This document shows positions 12,892 through 24,683 of a stretch of 64,000 bases of DNA, one piece after another. Origin of the DNA: Agapanthus africanus (Eukaryota > Streptophyta > Magnoliopsida > Asparagales > Amaryllidaceae); NCBI GenBank assembly GCA_030015575.1, contig CM057351.1, positions 1,384,001 to 1,448,000 on the forward strand. Direction: 5' to 3'. A program made the position numbers and the translations under genes. The notes under the pieces are model-generated. The model was not told the DNA's origin, did not search any database, and saw only the letters and a program-made list of their open reading frames with translations. Every line of letters starts with the position of its first letter. Position 1 is the first letter of the stretch.

Positions 12892-14121
12892 ACGCTAAAC
12901 GAGTTTAGTATAGTCAAAGCGTGGAATGTAAGGGTAAGAAAACGTAAATGGAGAAATGTGGATGAAAGGTGGGTGAAATGGGATTCTGGCAACAAAGGGC
13001 AAGTTTTTATAAAAGTTTTAGTTTTGTTGTTTTTTTAGAAAGAGTTTTGCAAAAATATATACGGACTTACGGCACAACTTCAAACAATCACAGTCAAAAC
13101 ATGCACAATCATACCTAGAGTTATGGTCTTCAAAATCCACTAGACTGCTCCTAACCGTTCCAAAGTAACAAGTTGTGAGATAACCCTCAAATCGTCTCTT
13201 CACTGCCAGTTGTGGCCAGGTAAGCATAAGTGAGGAAAAAAGGGTTCCGCTCGCGAATCACCGTGAGACGGGCCTTTTAAAATTACCTTTCTCACTTGTC
13301 TAGCCTAGGCACAACAAAGTCAAGTTTAGATAAACGATCGAATGCCCGCAACCTTCCTCTATCTTATTGAGCACGATAGTCCTTAGTTAGCTGAGTCTAG
13401 ATATTTTTTATTAAGCTCAAGGGTAATGCGTATGCTTTTAGTGATTTTTGGGGTCTTAGGAAGGGTGATGAAATCCCCACCCAATCTGAATTGGTGTTGT
13501 AGTCCCTTAAAGTCCGTATTATTTATGCAAAACAGCAACAAACAAAAATCTAAAACACTTGCAAAAAAATTATTTGGCGGCGGCGCTAAGAATCCTACGC
13601 AAAAACAGTTTATTGGAGAGGGGAAGAGAGTTTATGCAAAGAATGCAGCAGAAAGAATAGTTCAGTGGAGTTCAGAGGAGGGGAGAAGAGGATTTGAATA
13701 CTCACAGAAAAAATTGGGTACTGATGTCACAGTTTGACCGCGGTTCCGCGATCAAAGGTGCACTTCTGCCGTGGTTCCGCGACTTTTCAGTAAGTTGAGA
13801 GCTTCAAATTTGTTCCCTGTGATGATTTAGGTCTCCTCTTTCTGTTTAGAGCCCCTGAATCTTGATTTGGTCACTGAATATTCTCCAGAATTTTACTGCA
13901 ACCGTGGTTCCGTCTTGATCCGCGGCAATGTAGCTGCGAGATATGGGTCTAACTCCCCACGATTTTGGCACTGAACTTGACCTTCTTCCTAACCTGTACA
14001 CTTGCACAAAAAGGAATCAAAAATAACAAGATGATTTTTTTACAGTATATTTTTTTTTGTTTTTGGTTATATATATATTCACAAATTAACCCGAAATTAC
14101 ACAAAGAAATAAACTATCGTC
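12892..14121 (-). other. Athila 5' leader (untranslated)
   Basis: Lies between primer site and gag. No gene. It holds several copies of a GC-rich word: a hairpin at 13733-13756 (TTTGA, CGCGG-tt-CCGCG, TCAAA) and relatives near 13768-13785 and 13900-13930. A poly-T and TATATATA stretch occurs near 14034-14080. Confidence 0.7.
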
Positions 14122-14139
14122 TCCCCGGCAACGGCGCCA
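14122..14139 (-). other. Athila primer-binding site
   Basis: Reversed it reads TGGCGCCGTTGCCGGGGA, the aspartate-tRNA primer site known from Athila elements, two bases inside the 5' LTR end (…CAATCA). It fixes the element's orientation. Confidence 0.93.
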
Positions 14140-14141
14140 TT

Positions 14142-15714
14142 TGATTGTTAGAGTTTTTGCGTGCTTAGTTTTAGTTACCGCAATCAAGACGGTTTCTCTT
14201 GGTAGCTAGCCGGTCGAGTACGGGTCGGTCCACGGAGAGAGGATAATCTTTTTCTTAGTGTTTTAACGAGTTAAGTCCAATTTGTCCAGGTTTGTTTTGT
14301 TTCACTATGTGCTAAAATATGTATAAAGAGAGCTTGTTAGGGTTGGGATTAGGTTAGTTTGAGTTAGGAGTCGCTCACTTCTTTCGTTGCCACACTTGAT
14401 ATCGGTAATCGGCAACAATGGGGATCAGCACAACTAGGAAGGAAACTTCCGAGTATAAGCAAGGCTTTCCAATACTTAGTTCCTTCCTTTTGGTCCTTAT
14501 CCGTCCGTTCTTGGCTCTTAGCCTTAACTTCCGGTTAATTCAACCACAACCGGTCTCACTAGGGAATCACCACTATCATGTAGGATAGGGTGCCATAAGG
14601 AGCGGATTGTGTTTCAATTAACGGGAGTCCGAATCAAGATGTTGGGCAAAGAAAAGAGTGAGAGAGATTTCCTTCTCTCAAACTTTCCTTATCCTACCCT
14701 AACAAGTGAGAAACTACTCACCCATTAAAAAGAAAAAGGAAATAAAACAAAGAAGGAAGATAGAAAGAAATTGGTTAGAAAATCACAACTAGCTATTTGA
14801 GACCTCACTTTGGCAAGGATCATACTTAAGCATTATTGTTGTAAGGATAAAGGAAAATAGAAGAAGAAAGCAAATAAACATACAAATAACAACAACTAAT
14901 TTAACAAAAGAAAATTGCAAGTAAGATAATAGAACAATTACAAGACATGCAAGTAAATAAAAAGAACTTTTTTTATTCATCAGTACTCATGAAGCTCACT
15001 ACAATGTTAATGGAGAAAGAGGAAGAGGAAGAGGAAGAAGAACTACAAAATCTTATCCTAAAATCTAATACAAAGAAAAGCACCCTTTACTTAGCTTAGA
15101 ACTGGGCTATTTATAGACAGACAAATGAAACCCTAGGGATACAATCTGAGCCCAAATACAATTACAAAACTACCATTAAAAAATGAGTCAACACAGAGTT
15201 GACTCGGCCGAGGATCCACGGCCGAAGTGCCATGTTGGCCGCGGATCCACGGCCATTTGATGGAATTGGCGGTCCATCTTTTCTGGGGTTTTCCATGTTA
15301 CTGCTATCTTCTATTTAGTACACTTGGTTTCTCAGGATCTCTTCATTTTTCTTCCAGATTTCTAGCAGTCCAAAAAGGTGAAATGATGTGGACTTTTTGC
15401 CATGATTTTCTTGAGCTGGGCATTGAAGTCTTGGATCTTGTGCTGCCCTTGTGCTTTGTGCATGAAATGACCAATGATTTGCCATTTTGTCCCTTGAACT
15501 GGTATGCGGCATCAAACGGATAGTGAGCGGAGACCCATATTTATCTGTGGTTGGCAGAAGTCTTGAATTTGTTGCGCCTTTTCCTGAATTTCACTGTTTA
15601 GAGCTGAGAACCTGTAACCTGCAATTATTCAGCAAACATGGATCAAGAGTACCTACCTATATGCAATGTGATCAAGAATGGACGGTATAAAAATGCAAAA
15701 ATCTGATATGAAAA
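14142..15714 (-). repeat. Athila 5' LTR
   Basis: 1573 bp, matching 2565-4164 at about 94-95% by eye. It abuts the primer site at its low-coordinate end and the target duplication ATTCC at its high-coordinate end. It carries an extra copy of the GC-rich word (15206-15254) relative to the 3' LTR. Confidence 0.92.
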
Positions 15715-16065
15715 ATTCCCCTCTGTTTATTTCTTTGGAATGTTCGTTAGGAGGACCAGATTCGGAGGAGATAGAGCTGAGCCCAGAGGACTTGGACCAG
15801 TTTGCTTCTCAGCCTGACTATTAGTTCCTGCTTGTATTTACTTCCATTATGCTATTGTTTAGGCATTTGCTTTGTCATTGTATCTTTTTGTTTCCGACAG
15901 TTGTACTTAAATTTGAATGTAAATAAAGTTGCCATTTCATTTTATTACTCTTGCCATTCTTATACATTATTATATTGCTTACATACGCTTAACGTATTCT
16001 TATAGTAAATACGTTGTGGGCTTGCCACATCACTATTTCCGTCTACTGGGAAGCGGGGCATGACA
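15715..16065 (+). repeat. Element B 5' LTR, right piece
   Basis: Continues the B LTR after the Athila insertion (first five bases are its target duplication) and matches 23312-23659. It ends in AAGCGGGGCATGACA, equivalent to the GCGTGACA end of the 3' LTR. The bases after it do not show a clear tRNA-primer match. Confidence 0.85.
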
Positions 16066-16209
16066 GGCTTTGTTGGTGGCCTATGCAGCTCAGCTCTACA
16101 TGAAGTCTTAAGCAATATATCACAAGAATTATAAGAATCAACAACTATACATTTCTTGAATTTTCAAATTTCTTGAATCTATCCTAACATTTTTTTCTTC
16201 TATCAAGGT

Positions 16210-17180
16210 GATGGATTCTCCAAACAACACCGGCACCAATGTCAATGGCAACACACCACCGCCTATCCTACCTCTTTCTCCTACCGTTGCGACACCGATC
16301 AATGAACTGATGGTACTTCTGGAAGCCATCAAAAGTCTTCTGGAAGGCCAGCAGCTATTCTCATGAACTGTCCCAAAGCCGAAGAATGGGCCCAAAGTAT
16401 CGAGAACAACCTTGCAGCAGCGCGGGCGCAAGACATAGCTTGGGTTCGTGTGGCCAAGCTTCAGCTCATGGACAATGCAAGAGTCTGGTGGAAAGCTGTC
16501 TTACACAACTAATAGAGTGGAAGACGTTCTGCGATCTTTTCGATGCAATGTTTTTCCCTGAGACCGCCCATTTTGAGAAGGAACAACAGTTTATCCACCT
16601 GCAACAAGGCTCTATGTGGGTAAAATCAATGGATGAATATGATGCCAAATAATTCATCACGCTTAGCGAGTAAAGAATTCATCTCAAATTCGGTTTCGTA
16701 AAACATGTAACTATCTTGACATTAACATCATATCATGTTTGAGGCACACCTGGTCCCTACCAATGAGATTCGGGCTAGACGATTCTAACAAGGCTTAGAC
16801 CCGGAGATTTAAGTGGCATTATCCACAGGTGAATATCCAACTCATGAACTCACTCTGAAGGCAGCGTGCCGTTATGAAGCTGTGGTCAAGAATAAGGGTA
16901 AGTCTCAAGTAGCCAAAATCAAACGCCCTGCTATTCAAATTACAGGAGGAGCCTTTTCTAGGCCTACTTTTGCACTCAAGAGACCAGGAGGATCGTTTAA
17001 CCGGTCCAGTCCAGATTTTTGTTTCTACTGCAAGAGAACCGGACACTTAGCGAAGGACTGCAGGCGTGCAAATAGCATGTGTTTGATTTATGGCGTATCC
17101 ACTCACACTATAGGAGCATGTCCATATCAAGGCAACATAGCACCAGCACCTAGACCCACAATGCCAGCTCCAAGAGGCTA
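16210..17180 (+). pseudogene. Element B gag (fossil)
   Basis: Begins near an ATG reading MDSPNNTGTNVNGNTPP. The gag core shows only in pieces; the late part has a zinc knuckle, CFYCKRTGHLAKDC (about 17020-17062), followed by a second Cys-rich patch 'CLIYGVSTHTIGACPY', as in Tekay-type gags. Confidence 0.75.
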
Positions 17181-17345
17181 GCTATTCAGGCACCTGCACC
17201 TCACCTAGCTCTTCCTGCACCAGCTCTATATGGACCACATGCACAGCCTCAGCGTCAATTCCATCAGGTATAAAGAAACGTGCCTCAAGGGCAGAGGAAT
17301 GTGCCTCCGGTGAGGAGGAATGTACCGAGATGACAAGCTTTTACA

Positions 17346-20300
17346 ATGACAGTCGAGGAGGCCGAAAACACAGGACAAGTCATCACCGGTAAAGTATTCT
17401 CATCCTTTAAACCTTTGATACTAGTACATCGTTATCTTTTTCTATATCTAAACACAACCTCACACAACTTAGGTACTATACTAGTAGCCACCCTTCCTGC
17501 ACTAGCACTTTTCGACACTGGAGTTTCATATTGCTTCATGTTACAACGGTTCATGAGAACGCACGCGATTCCTATAAAGCCACTCGTTTCAAGCTGGAAT
17601 GTCAGTTCCGGGAATGGTGTCTTGAAGGAAACTTTGGGGTATGATCAGTGATCAGTTGTAGTTTGCGGCCGAGAATTCTACGCAAATTTCAAAGTACTGG
17701 ACGTACCAAATTTCGATGTTGTATTGGCAATGGATTGGCTGGGAGTATTTTATGCTACCATTGGTTACCGTAAAAGGAAGGTAATATTTGAGACACCGGA
17801 TCACCCAGTCTTCTATTTCAAAAGTGGAGATAGAACCTTGGTACCAGGAAGCTACCGTGCCAAGCTAAGGTTTGCTGAAGCGTCCTCCCTACAAGCCGAA
17901 GGAGAGAAGCCTGAAGTAGTTCGAGGATGTTTTCCCTGAAGACATATCAGGTTTGCCTCCCGATCGAACTCCTGAATTCAGTATTGATTTGCAACCTGTA
18001 ATCAAAGTTCCATATCGACTAAATATGGAAGGATTGAAAGAAATTTGTATCTAGTTAGACAAGCTCCTGAAGAAAGGTTGGATTAGACCCAATACTTCAA
18101 GTTGGGGATCATCGGTGTTACTAGTGAAGAAGAAAGAAGGTACATAGCGGATGTGCGTGGATTATCGAGCACTGAATGAAATAATGATTAAGAACAAGTA
18201 TCTGCTACCTCGCATCGATGACCTTTCAGATCAATTAAGTGGATCCTGTGTCTTCTCAAAGTTATATCTTCGTTCAGAATATAATCAGGTGAAGGTCAAA
18301 GAGTCCGACATTCCGAAGACGGCGTTTAGGACTCGTTTTGGCCATTATGAATATTTCATAATGCTATTTAGAGTGACCAATGCACCTGCTATTTTTATGA
18401 ACCCGATGAACCAATTTTTCCGAGAGTACTTAGACAGATTTGTTGTTATCTTCATCGACAACATCCTGGTGTATTCAAAGCATCGGAAAGAACATGCCGA
18501 GCACTTATGAATTGTCCTGGAGACACTATGACAAAATCAACTCTACGCCAAGTAAAAAAATGTGAATTTTGGCTAGACCATGTCGGATTTCTCGAACACA
18601 TCGTTTCAGGCGAAGGAATCTCTGTAGATCCAACTAAGATGTCAGCTGTCAGCGAATGGCCTAGATCAAAGTCTGTCAAATATATAAGAAGTTTTCTGGG
18701 TTTAGCAGGATACTACAGATGTTTCATCGAAGGATTTTCAAAGATCGCATCACCCCTGACCAAGCTTACATGTAAAAACGAAGCATTCGTATGGTCAGAA
18801 GCATGTGAGAAGGTTTTTGTAAAACTCAAGTCAAGAATAACCTCTGCACCTATTCTTGTAATACCGGATTGATCTGGAGGATTCGATGCACATTGTGATG
18901 CGTCCATTAAAGGATTGGGATGTGTTCTATATTAGAAAAGTTGTGGCTTTTGCATTGAGGCGGTTAAAAGTTCATGAACGCAACTATCCAACACATGATC
19001 TGAAATTGGCAGCCATGGTCTTCACACTCAATATTTGGCGGCACTACTTATTGGGAGAGCGAGTGGATATATAAACTGACAATAAAAGTCTGAAGTATGT
19101 ATTTACTCAGAAGGAAAGCAACATGCGGCGGAGATGATGGTTAGAACTTATGGCGGACTTCGATATCAACCTACAGTATCATTCTGGAAAGGTGAACGTA
19201 GTTCCCAACGCACTTAGTCACCAGCCATTAGCAATGAATCCCACCGCTCAGTGGAAGCTACAACAAGAACTGCATGGATTGGTGATTGAAGTAGTTATGC
19301 CAGGAAATGCTTCATCTTTGATGAATTTACAAGCCCAGTCCACTCTTGTCAATCATATCAAGGCAGCTCAATCAAATGATGCCAAGCTATAAAAGATCTG
19401 AAAACAAGTAGAAAGTGATCTTCGAACTGACTTCATCATCCACGAAGATAGATCCTTACGGTATGGGAGCCGTTTATGCATACCAGTCGGCCCCGTTCGA
19501 GAAGAGTTGATGAAAGAAGCTCACAGCTCTCCTTATTTTGTACACCCTAGCGGCACGAAGATGTACAAGGATCTACAGAAACAATACTGGTGGCATGGAA
19601 TGAAGCGTGAAGTAGCAAGGAGCATAGCAAAGTACATAACCTGTCAGCAAGTGAAGGCTGAACATCACAAAACTGCCGGTCTACTTCAGCCATTATCTAT
19701 CCCAGAATGGAAATGGCAGCACATTACCATGGACTTCGTGACTGCTTTCCCTCGCAGCACGAAGGTAAAAATGCAGTTTGGGTTATTGTGGATCGACTCA
19801 CCAAATCGTCTCACTTCATCCCATTCAGAGTTGGCCAATCAACTGAGACGTTGGCAAAAAAGTACATGGAGGATATCGTGAGGTTAAATGGGGTACCTGT
19901 TTGCATCATCTCCGATCATGATACTAGATTCCGATCCTAATTTTGGCAGAGTCTTCAAGCCAGTCTAGGAACAAGTCTGAATTTCAGCACAGTGTATCAT
20001 CCATAAATAGACGGACAGTCTGAGCAGACAATTCAGATCCTAAAAGATATGTTTAGAGCCTGTATGCTAGACTTCGAAGGTTCGTGGGAAGATCACCTAC
20101 ACCTGATGGAGTTTTCTTATAACAACAGCTACCAGGCAAGCATTGGGATGGCACTATTCGCAGCACTCTACGGACGGAAGTGTCGCTCCCCACCGAGTTA
20201 AGATGATGTTGGAGATCGTAGACTTCTTGGGCCAGAGATGATCGTGGCAATTATGGATGCAGTTCGCACGATCAGGGAAAAGATACGCATAGCTCAAAAC

Positions 20301-20811
20301 CGACAGAAATATTGGGCAGATGCAAAACGTCGACATCTGGAGTTCCAACCCGGAGAGCATGTATTTCAGAAGATATCACCGAATATAGGAGTGATACGTT
20401 TTTCCAAGAGGGGTAAACTTAGTCCAAGGTACATCGGATCGTTCGACATACTCAAATGAGTTGGAGAAGTGGCATACCGCTTGGAACTACCACCCTCATT
20501 GGAAGGAGTGCACAACATATTCCACATATCCCAACTACGACAATTTGTGAGCGACCCCAGCCATATACTTGATCACTTAGAGCTCGCTGTACAGACTGAT
20601 CTGAATTGCGAGCAGCAACCAGTCGAGATCTTGGATCGGAATATGAAAACACTATGGAACAAGGAGGTGAACTTAGTCCAATTGATGTACAGGAAGGATT
20701 CGCCAGGAGAATCAACTTGGGAGAGAAAAGATGATATGTGTGCACGATACCTTTTTGAAAATGAGTTTTTATGTAAATTTCGAGGACGAAATTTTTATAA
20801 GGAGGGTAGAA
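17346..20811 (+). pseudogene. Element B pol with chromodomain-like tail (fossil)
   Basis: Protease (about 17460-17830; 'LALFDTGVSYCFML', 'VVLAMDWLGV'), reverse transcriptase (about 17940-18850; '[20 protein letters not shown]', '[18 protein letters not shown]'), RNase H (about 18880-19250), integrase (about 19500-20200; 'CQQVKAEHHKTAGLLQPL', 'HITMDFVT'), then the C-terminal part 'RLELPPSLEGVHNIFHISQL' and a chromodomain-like 'DSPGESTWERKDDM'. The pol end runs nearly to the 3' LTR. Many breaks. Confidence 0.85.
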
Positions 20812-23659
20812 TGTAACGACTCTGAAATTCTTATACAAATATAATTTATTCAAATGTATAGAAAGGGTATTTCAACATGATTAGGAGTTATAAGTTATTT
20901 TTGTTCAATAAAAGCAAGAACCAAGTTGTAGCTCACTTGTAAAGCCTCTACACTGTTGTGACATAGCCTGTGTGTTCGAATCCCATCAGTCCCAATTATT
21001 TTTAATATTTTTCTTTTTAACTTTTCGGAAGCCCAAGTGTTGCACGTGCAATACACGGAGAATCAAAAAGCTTCAAAAAAATCAAAGGGGATAAATGAGG
21101 AGTTAACACAGTATAAGCACATGGCGCAAACCTCGAGGCGAATGGACAAAATCCAACCGACCATTTCTCTTTTTGGACCGCTACCGGCGGCTAAGATGAG
21201 GCCAAATGCCTCCGTGCTTCACTCGCGCGTCCCTTTGACTCCCCTATACTCCCCAGTACTGTTTGATTTATCTGTTATTAACCAGAGACCCTTCATTTCA
21301 TCATTAAACCTAATTTAATTCATTTTAATTCGAATTCTTTAACTCACGTACCCTCATCCCTACACTATAAATATAACCCATCCCCATCTCTCCCCATTTT
21401 GAACAGCTTCTATCAAAATTCTCCCAAAATTTTCTAAGTACAAGTGGAGTCAAGTGGAGTTAGCGATCAAGTTCTCTTCGTTGAAGATCGGAGTTTTTCT
21501 CGGAGCTACCGCAATGACAAGAAGATTTCTCTCTCTTCCTTACTTTATTCTCGACACTCTAAAACCGTAAGTCCCTTCCTCTCTCTTTCCTTTCATCTTA
21601 AACCAATCTCTAAAACGATATCGACAAAAATGGAGTTAACTCCGATAATATTTATTTTCAATATTTTAATTCTCTTTTTAAGTCACACCAACACCTAACA
21701 TAATTTTAAAATGTTATTATCTTTATTTACCTTTTTATGAAATTAAATTTTCATGTGAAAGATCATATAACAAACTTTTTCACATAAATACCATAAACTT
21801 AACTATAACCCTTTATTTAATAATTAGTCATACATATCTCAAGAACATTCATGGGGTAACGACCTACCCCATACGCACACTTTTGATTCATAGCACGTTG
21901 TTTTGGTTAGAATTTTTCATCTAAATGAAACTAGTTTCAATAAAATACTATAACTTTATAAAAATATGTTTTTAATCGTTATTTTTAAAATCCTTTGCAA
22001 TAACGCCTCTATAACCCTTTTAGGGAAACCCATTTACGGATGGTGCGGGTTATCGCACGTTCTTGGGATAGCAGATTGAGATAGAGAACTCTTCACGGAG
22101 CATTCGGTCTCGAAAGGAATAAAAATACGATTTAAAAGAATATGACTTTTCTAAATCAATATTAAATCTTTGGAAAATGATATAAAATTATGAAACCGTA
22201 TTTTCAATAAAAACAGTGTGAAAAAATATTTTTTTAAATGAAAGATTAAATTTTTAATAAAATGCCACCAAGTTTACAAAAGAAATAATTTTCATTAAAA
22301 TACCATAAATTTTTAAAAATTAGGTTTTATCACTGAAATATCACTAAAAATTAAAATATATGTTCATAAAAATACTCTAAATAATATAAATCACCCTCGA
22401 GATTTATTTTAAACAACATTAAAGTATTTTTCATAAAACCCCCTCAAGAAATGCAAACAATATAAATACAATGTACATAACAAAATATAAATATTTAGGG
22501 ACTCTAGATTAATATAGATTTAAACGGTATCATTTCTCTTAAGCCTCAGGAAGCTGGAGAAAGTGAGTGTTTGCCTAATCAGGTTAGACAAATTAACGAA
22601 GTTATCAAATGGCAATTGTCTTAGAAAAAGACACAAATCTTACCGTCCATCTGCAGCAGTTGTCTGATTACTCCCGAACTTAGAAATTCAAGAGCTAAAT
22701 CCTTTCATAAGATACTGACTGCAACCTAAATCCAAACTCAAACCAGAATCCAAAATCAAACACAAACTTGAATACTTGAACACTCGAATTCAAATATCAA
22801 ACTTGAACTTGAATACTTGACTCGACTTGACCGCACTATGGATATAACTTTACATGAATACCTGAATACATGATTACATCTTGAACATGAACCTGTACAT
22901 TTTTTTTTATATTCATGGATTCGGCCAAGAACTGTAATCTTAAACTATATAATACAATACGCGGGGATAAAGGGGTAAATTGGTATGGAACGTATCTCAT
23001 GGCATGAGAGGTCACTTAAAAGGAACTTACATGAATTCACGTGCCATTGTCCCATGGGTTATGACGATGTCTTGTACTACATGTTACCATAGTCCATGGG
23101 GTAAGATGGACTCCTCTCGTATACATGAGTACCTTTACCAAACTACAAATATCCACGTTAGAATAACTATCTCATACCTGTAAATGATCATGTATAGATA
23201 CTCTCATATATAACCTTGGCTGTTCACTTTTACTTGGTTTCTCTTCACTTTATATACTATCTTCTTTAATTTCTTTAGGGACTTACCGAGCGCTAGTTCG
23301 CAGTCGACATTCCTCTCTATTTCTTTCTTTGGAATGTTCGTCAGGAGGACCAGATTCGGAGGAGATATAACCGAGCCCGGAGGACTTGGACCAGTTTGCT
23401 TCTCAGCCTGACTATTAGTTCCTGCTTGTATTTACTTCCATTATGCCATTGTTTTGACATTTGCTTTATCATTGTATTCTTTTATTTCAGACAGATGTAC
23501 TTAAATTTGAATGTAAATAAAGTTGTCGTTTCATTTTTTTACTCTTGACATTCTTGTACATTATTATATTTCTTACATACGCTTAATGTATTCTTATAGT
23601 AAATATGTTGTGGGCTTGCCACAACACCATTTCCGTCTACTAGTAAGCGGGGCGTGACA
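20812..23659 (+). repeat. Element B 3' LTR
   Basis: 2848 bp; starts TGTAACGACTCTG right after a purine-rich AAGGAGGGTAGAA tract and ends GGGGCGTGACA. It matches the two 5' LTR pieces and the solo LTR at 40007-42896. A TATA-like 'ctataaatataac' lies at about 21364. The next five bases are AGCAC; the partner duplication is off the window. Short frames inside (21037, 21444) are not supported as genes. Confidence 0.88.
20928..20989 (+). other. tRNA-like A box/B box inside the element B LTR
   Basis: 'tagctcacttgtaaagcc' resembles a pol III A box, and 'gtgttcgaatcccat' about 40 bases on resembles a B box. The solo LTR shows a second, clearer copy at 40137-40196. No paired acceptor stem, so it is not a functional tRNA gene; it could be a relic of a tRNA-derived SINE taken up by the LTR family. 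Confidence 0.45.
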
Positions 23660-24272
23660 AGCACTGATTGGGTAAAGCCCATGTCTGGACGCCTCACGTG
23701 CTTCCCATGTGAGCGCTAGATCACGTGCTTCCCACATGAGCGCCAGAGCCACAAATAAGTGCTTAGTACTTCTGAATAAAGAGAATAAGTCCAAGACCGA
23801 GCAGACTAAGTCCAAATTGGCTAAGTCTCTCTAAAGTTGCTTGCAGCTGAGCCCAAATGCTCTGTTGTTGGATCTTAACTAAATTTAATAATCCTGAAAA
23901 TATTTCTAACTTAATCTTAGTCTCAAATAAGACTAACGTATGCTTAGTTAAAATAAATTGAGCCCAAATGCTCTGTTGTTGGATCTTAACTAAATTTAAT
24001 AATCCTGAAAATATTTCTAACTTAATCTTAGTCTCAAATAAAACTAACGTATGCTTAGTTAAAATAAATTGAGCCCAAATGATCATATATTTACGTTGAT
24101 CTTAATCTGAAAACAGATTAATGGTCCTTAAATGAAACAAAATATCCTTGAACTGAGGGAATACATATAGCCTAAGTTCAAACCCAAATCTAAAATATAC
24201 GGATTTGGACTGATCCGCGCCCTACGGGCGACGACATAAACTAGTATCCATATACAATCCACGGGCAACCAA
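23660..24272 (+). repeat. Tat-type LTR fragment
   Basis: Shares landmarks, in the same order, with the Tat solo LTR (34860-35970) and the LTR of F: CACGTG-bearing words (23694-23740), 'gcccaaatgctctgttgttggatct', 'TTAGTCT..AGACTAACGTAT', 'atacggatttggactgatcc' and 'tatacaatccacgggc'. Element B ends exactly at its left edge, so B probably inserted into it. It stops short of the LTR end seen in the other copies. Confidence 0.7.
23849..24070 (+). repeat. 111 bp tandem duplication
   Basis: Two almost identical 111 bp units (23849-23959, 23960-24070) starting GAGCCCAAATGCTCTG, with the start of a third at 24071. 111 is a multiple of three, so an open minus-strand frame across it repeats 37 residues; this is a by-product and not a protein. 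Confidence 0.9.
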
Positions 24273-24683
24273 AAGTTCTTAGAATTTCGATCAAGCACCA
24301 CATATGAATCTACTCCAAAAAATTCTCTGTGTACATAAAACCTGAGCAGAAACAAAATATCCCAGAAAACCCAACATCAACACAGAAGAATAACTTAGCA
24401 AATTTTGGTTGACTCGGTGTCAACTCGGCCGCGAATCCACGGTGGATTGCTTGGATCGGCCGCGGTTCCGCGACGGTTTGGACGAGTCATGATCCCAAAT
24501 TTCTTCACAATTCTTAAAAAACCATGTTTGTATTTTTAAAGGTCCCTGAAAAGATTTTAGACCCCAATTTAAAATCGGCAGAAACTTGGTGAAAATGTCG
24601 TTTTTTTGGGGATTAAATTGCGATCGAATTTCTAAAGACTTTGCTAACATGTTAGTTATGGTTTAGCTAAGCTCTGATACCAG
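24273..24683 (-). mobile_element. Copia copy 2 leader and primer-binding site
   Basis: 24671-24682 (gctctgatacca) is an exact reverse complement of TGGTATCAGAGC, the initiator-methionine tRNA primer site, directly beside the LTR. The following leader (roughly 24390-24670) has no coding sequence and holds GC-rich words at 24426-24475, one identical over 14 bases (CCGCGGTTCCGCGA) with the Athila leader. No copia gag or pol follows. The exact border with the Tat fragment is not resolved; 24273-24390 is unassigned. Confidence 0.6.

Larger units (their letters stand above)
2565..15714 (-). mobile_element. Athila-type Ty3/gypsy LTR retrotransposon, nearly full-length fossil
   Basis: Flanked by the exact 5 bp target duplication ATTCC (2560-2564, 15715-15719) and by two LTRs of about 1.6 kb. 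On the minus strand the order is 5' LTR, aspartate-tRNA primer site, leader, gag, protease-RT-RNase H-integrase, an env-position ORF, a polypurine tract and 3' LTR, which is the Athila plan. Athila marks include the protease run around DLGASINLLPYSVYEQLG, the ILGRPFLSTS motif, and the late-gag region with 'LSEREKGKLPSQ'. It is broken, with on the order of ten breaks. LTR divergence by eye is about 5-6%; at an assumed 1.3e-8 substitutions per site per year that is about 2 million years. Confidence 0.93.
16066..20811 (+). mobile_element. Element B internal region: Tekay/Del-like chromovirus fossil
   Basis: Plus-strand gag-pol between two long LTRs (about 2.85 kb), ending in a chromodomain-like tail, which points to the Tekay/Del group of Ty3/gypsy chromoviruses. 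It is well decayed, with more than ten breaks. LTR divergence of about 15% by eye suggests several million years at the same assumed rate, older than the Athila and copia copies lodged in its 5' LTR. The left end of its 5' LTR is outside the window. A solo LTR of the same family lies at 40007-42896. Confidence 0.88.
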
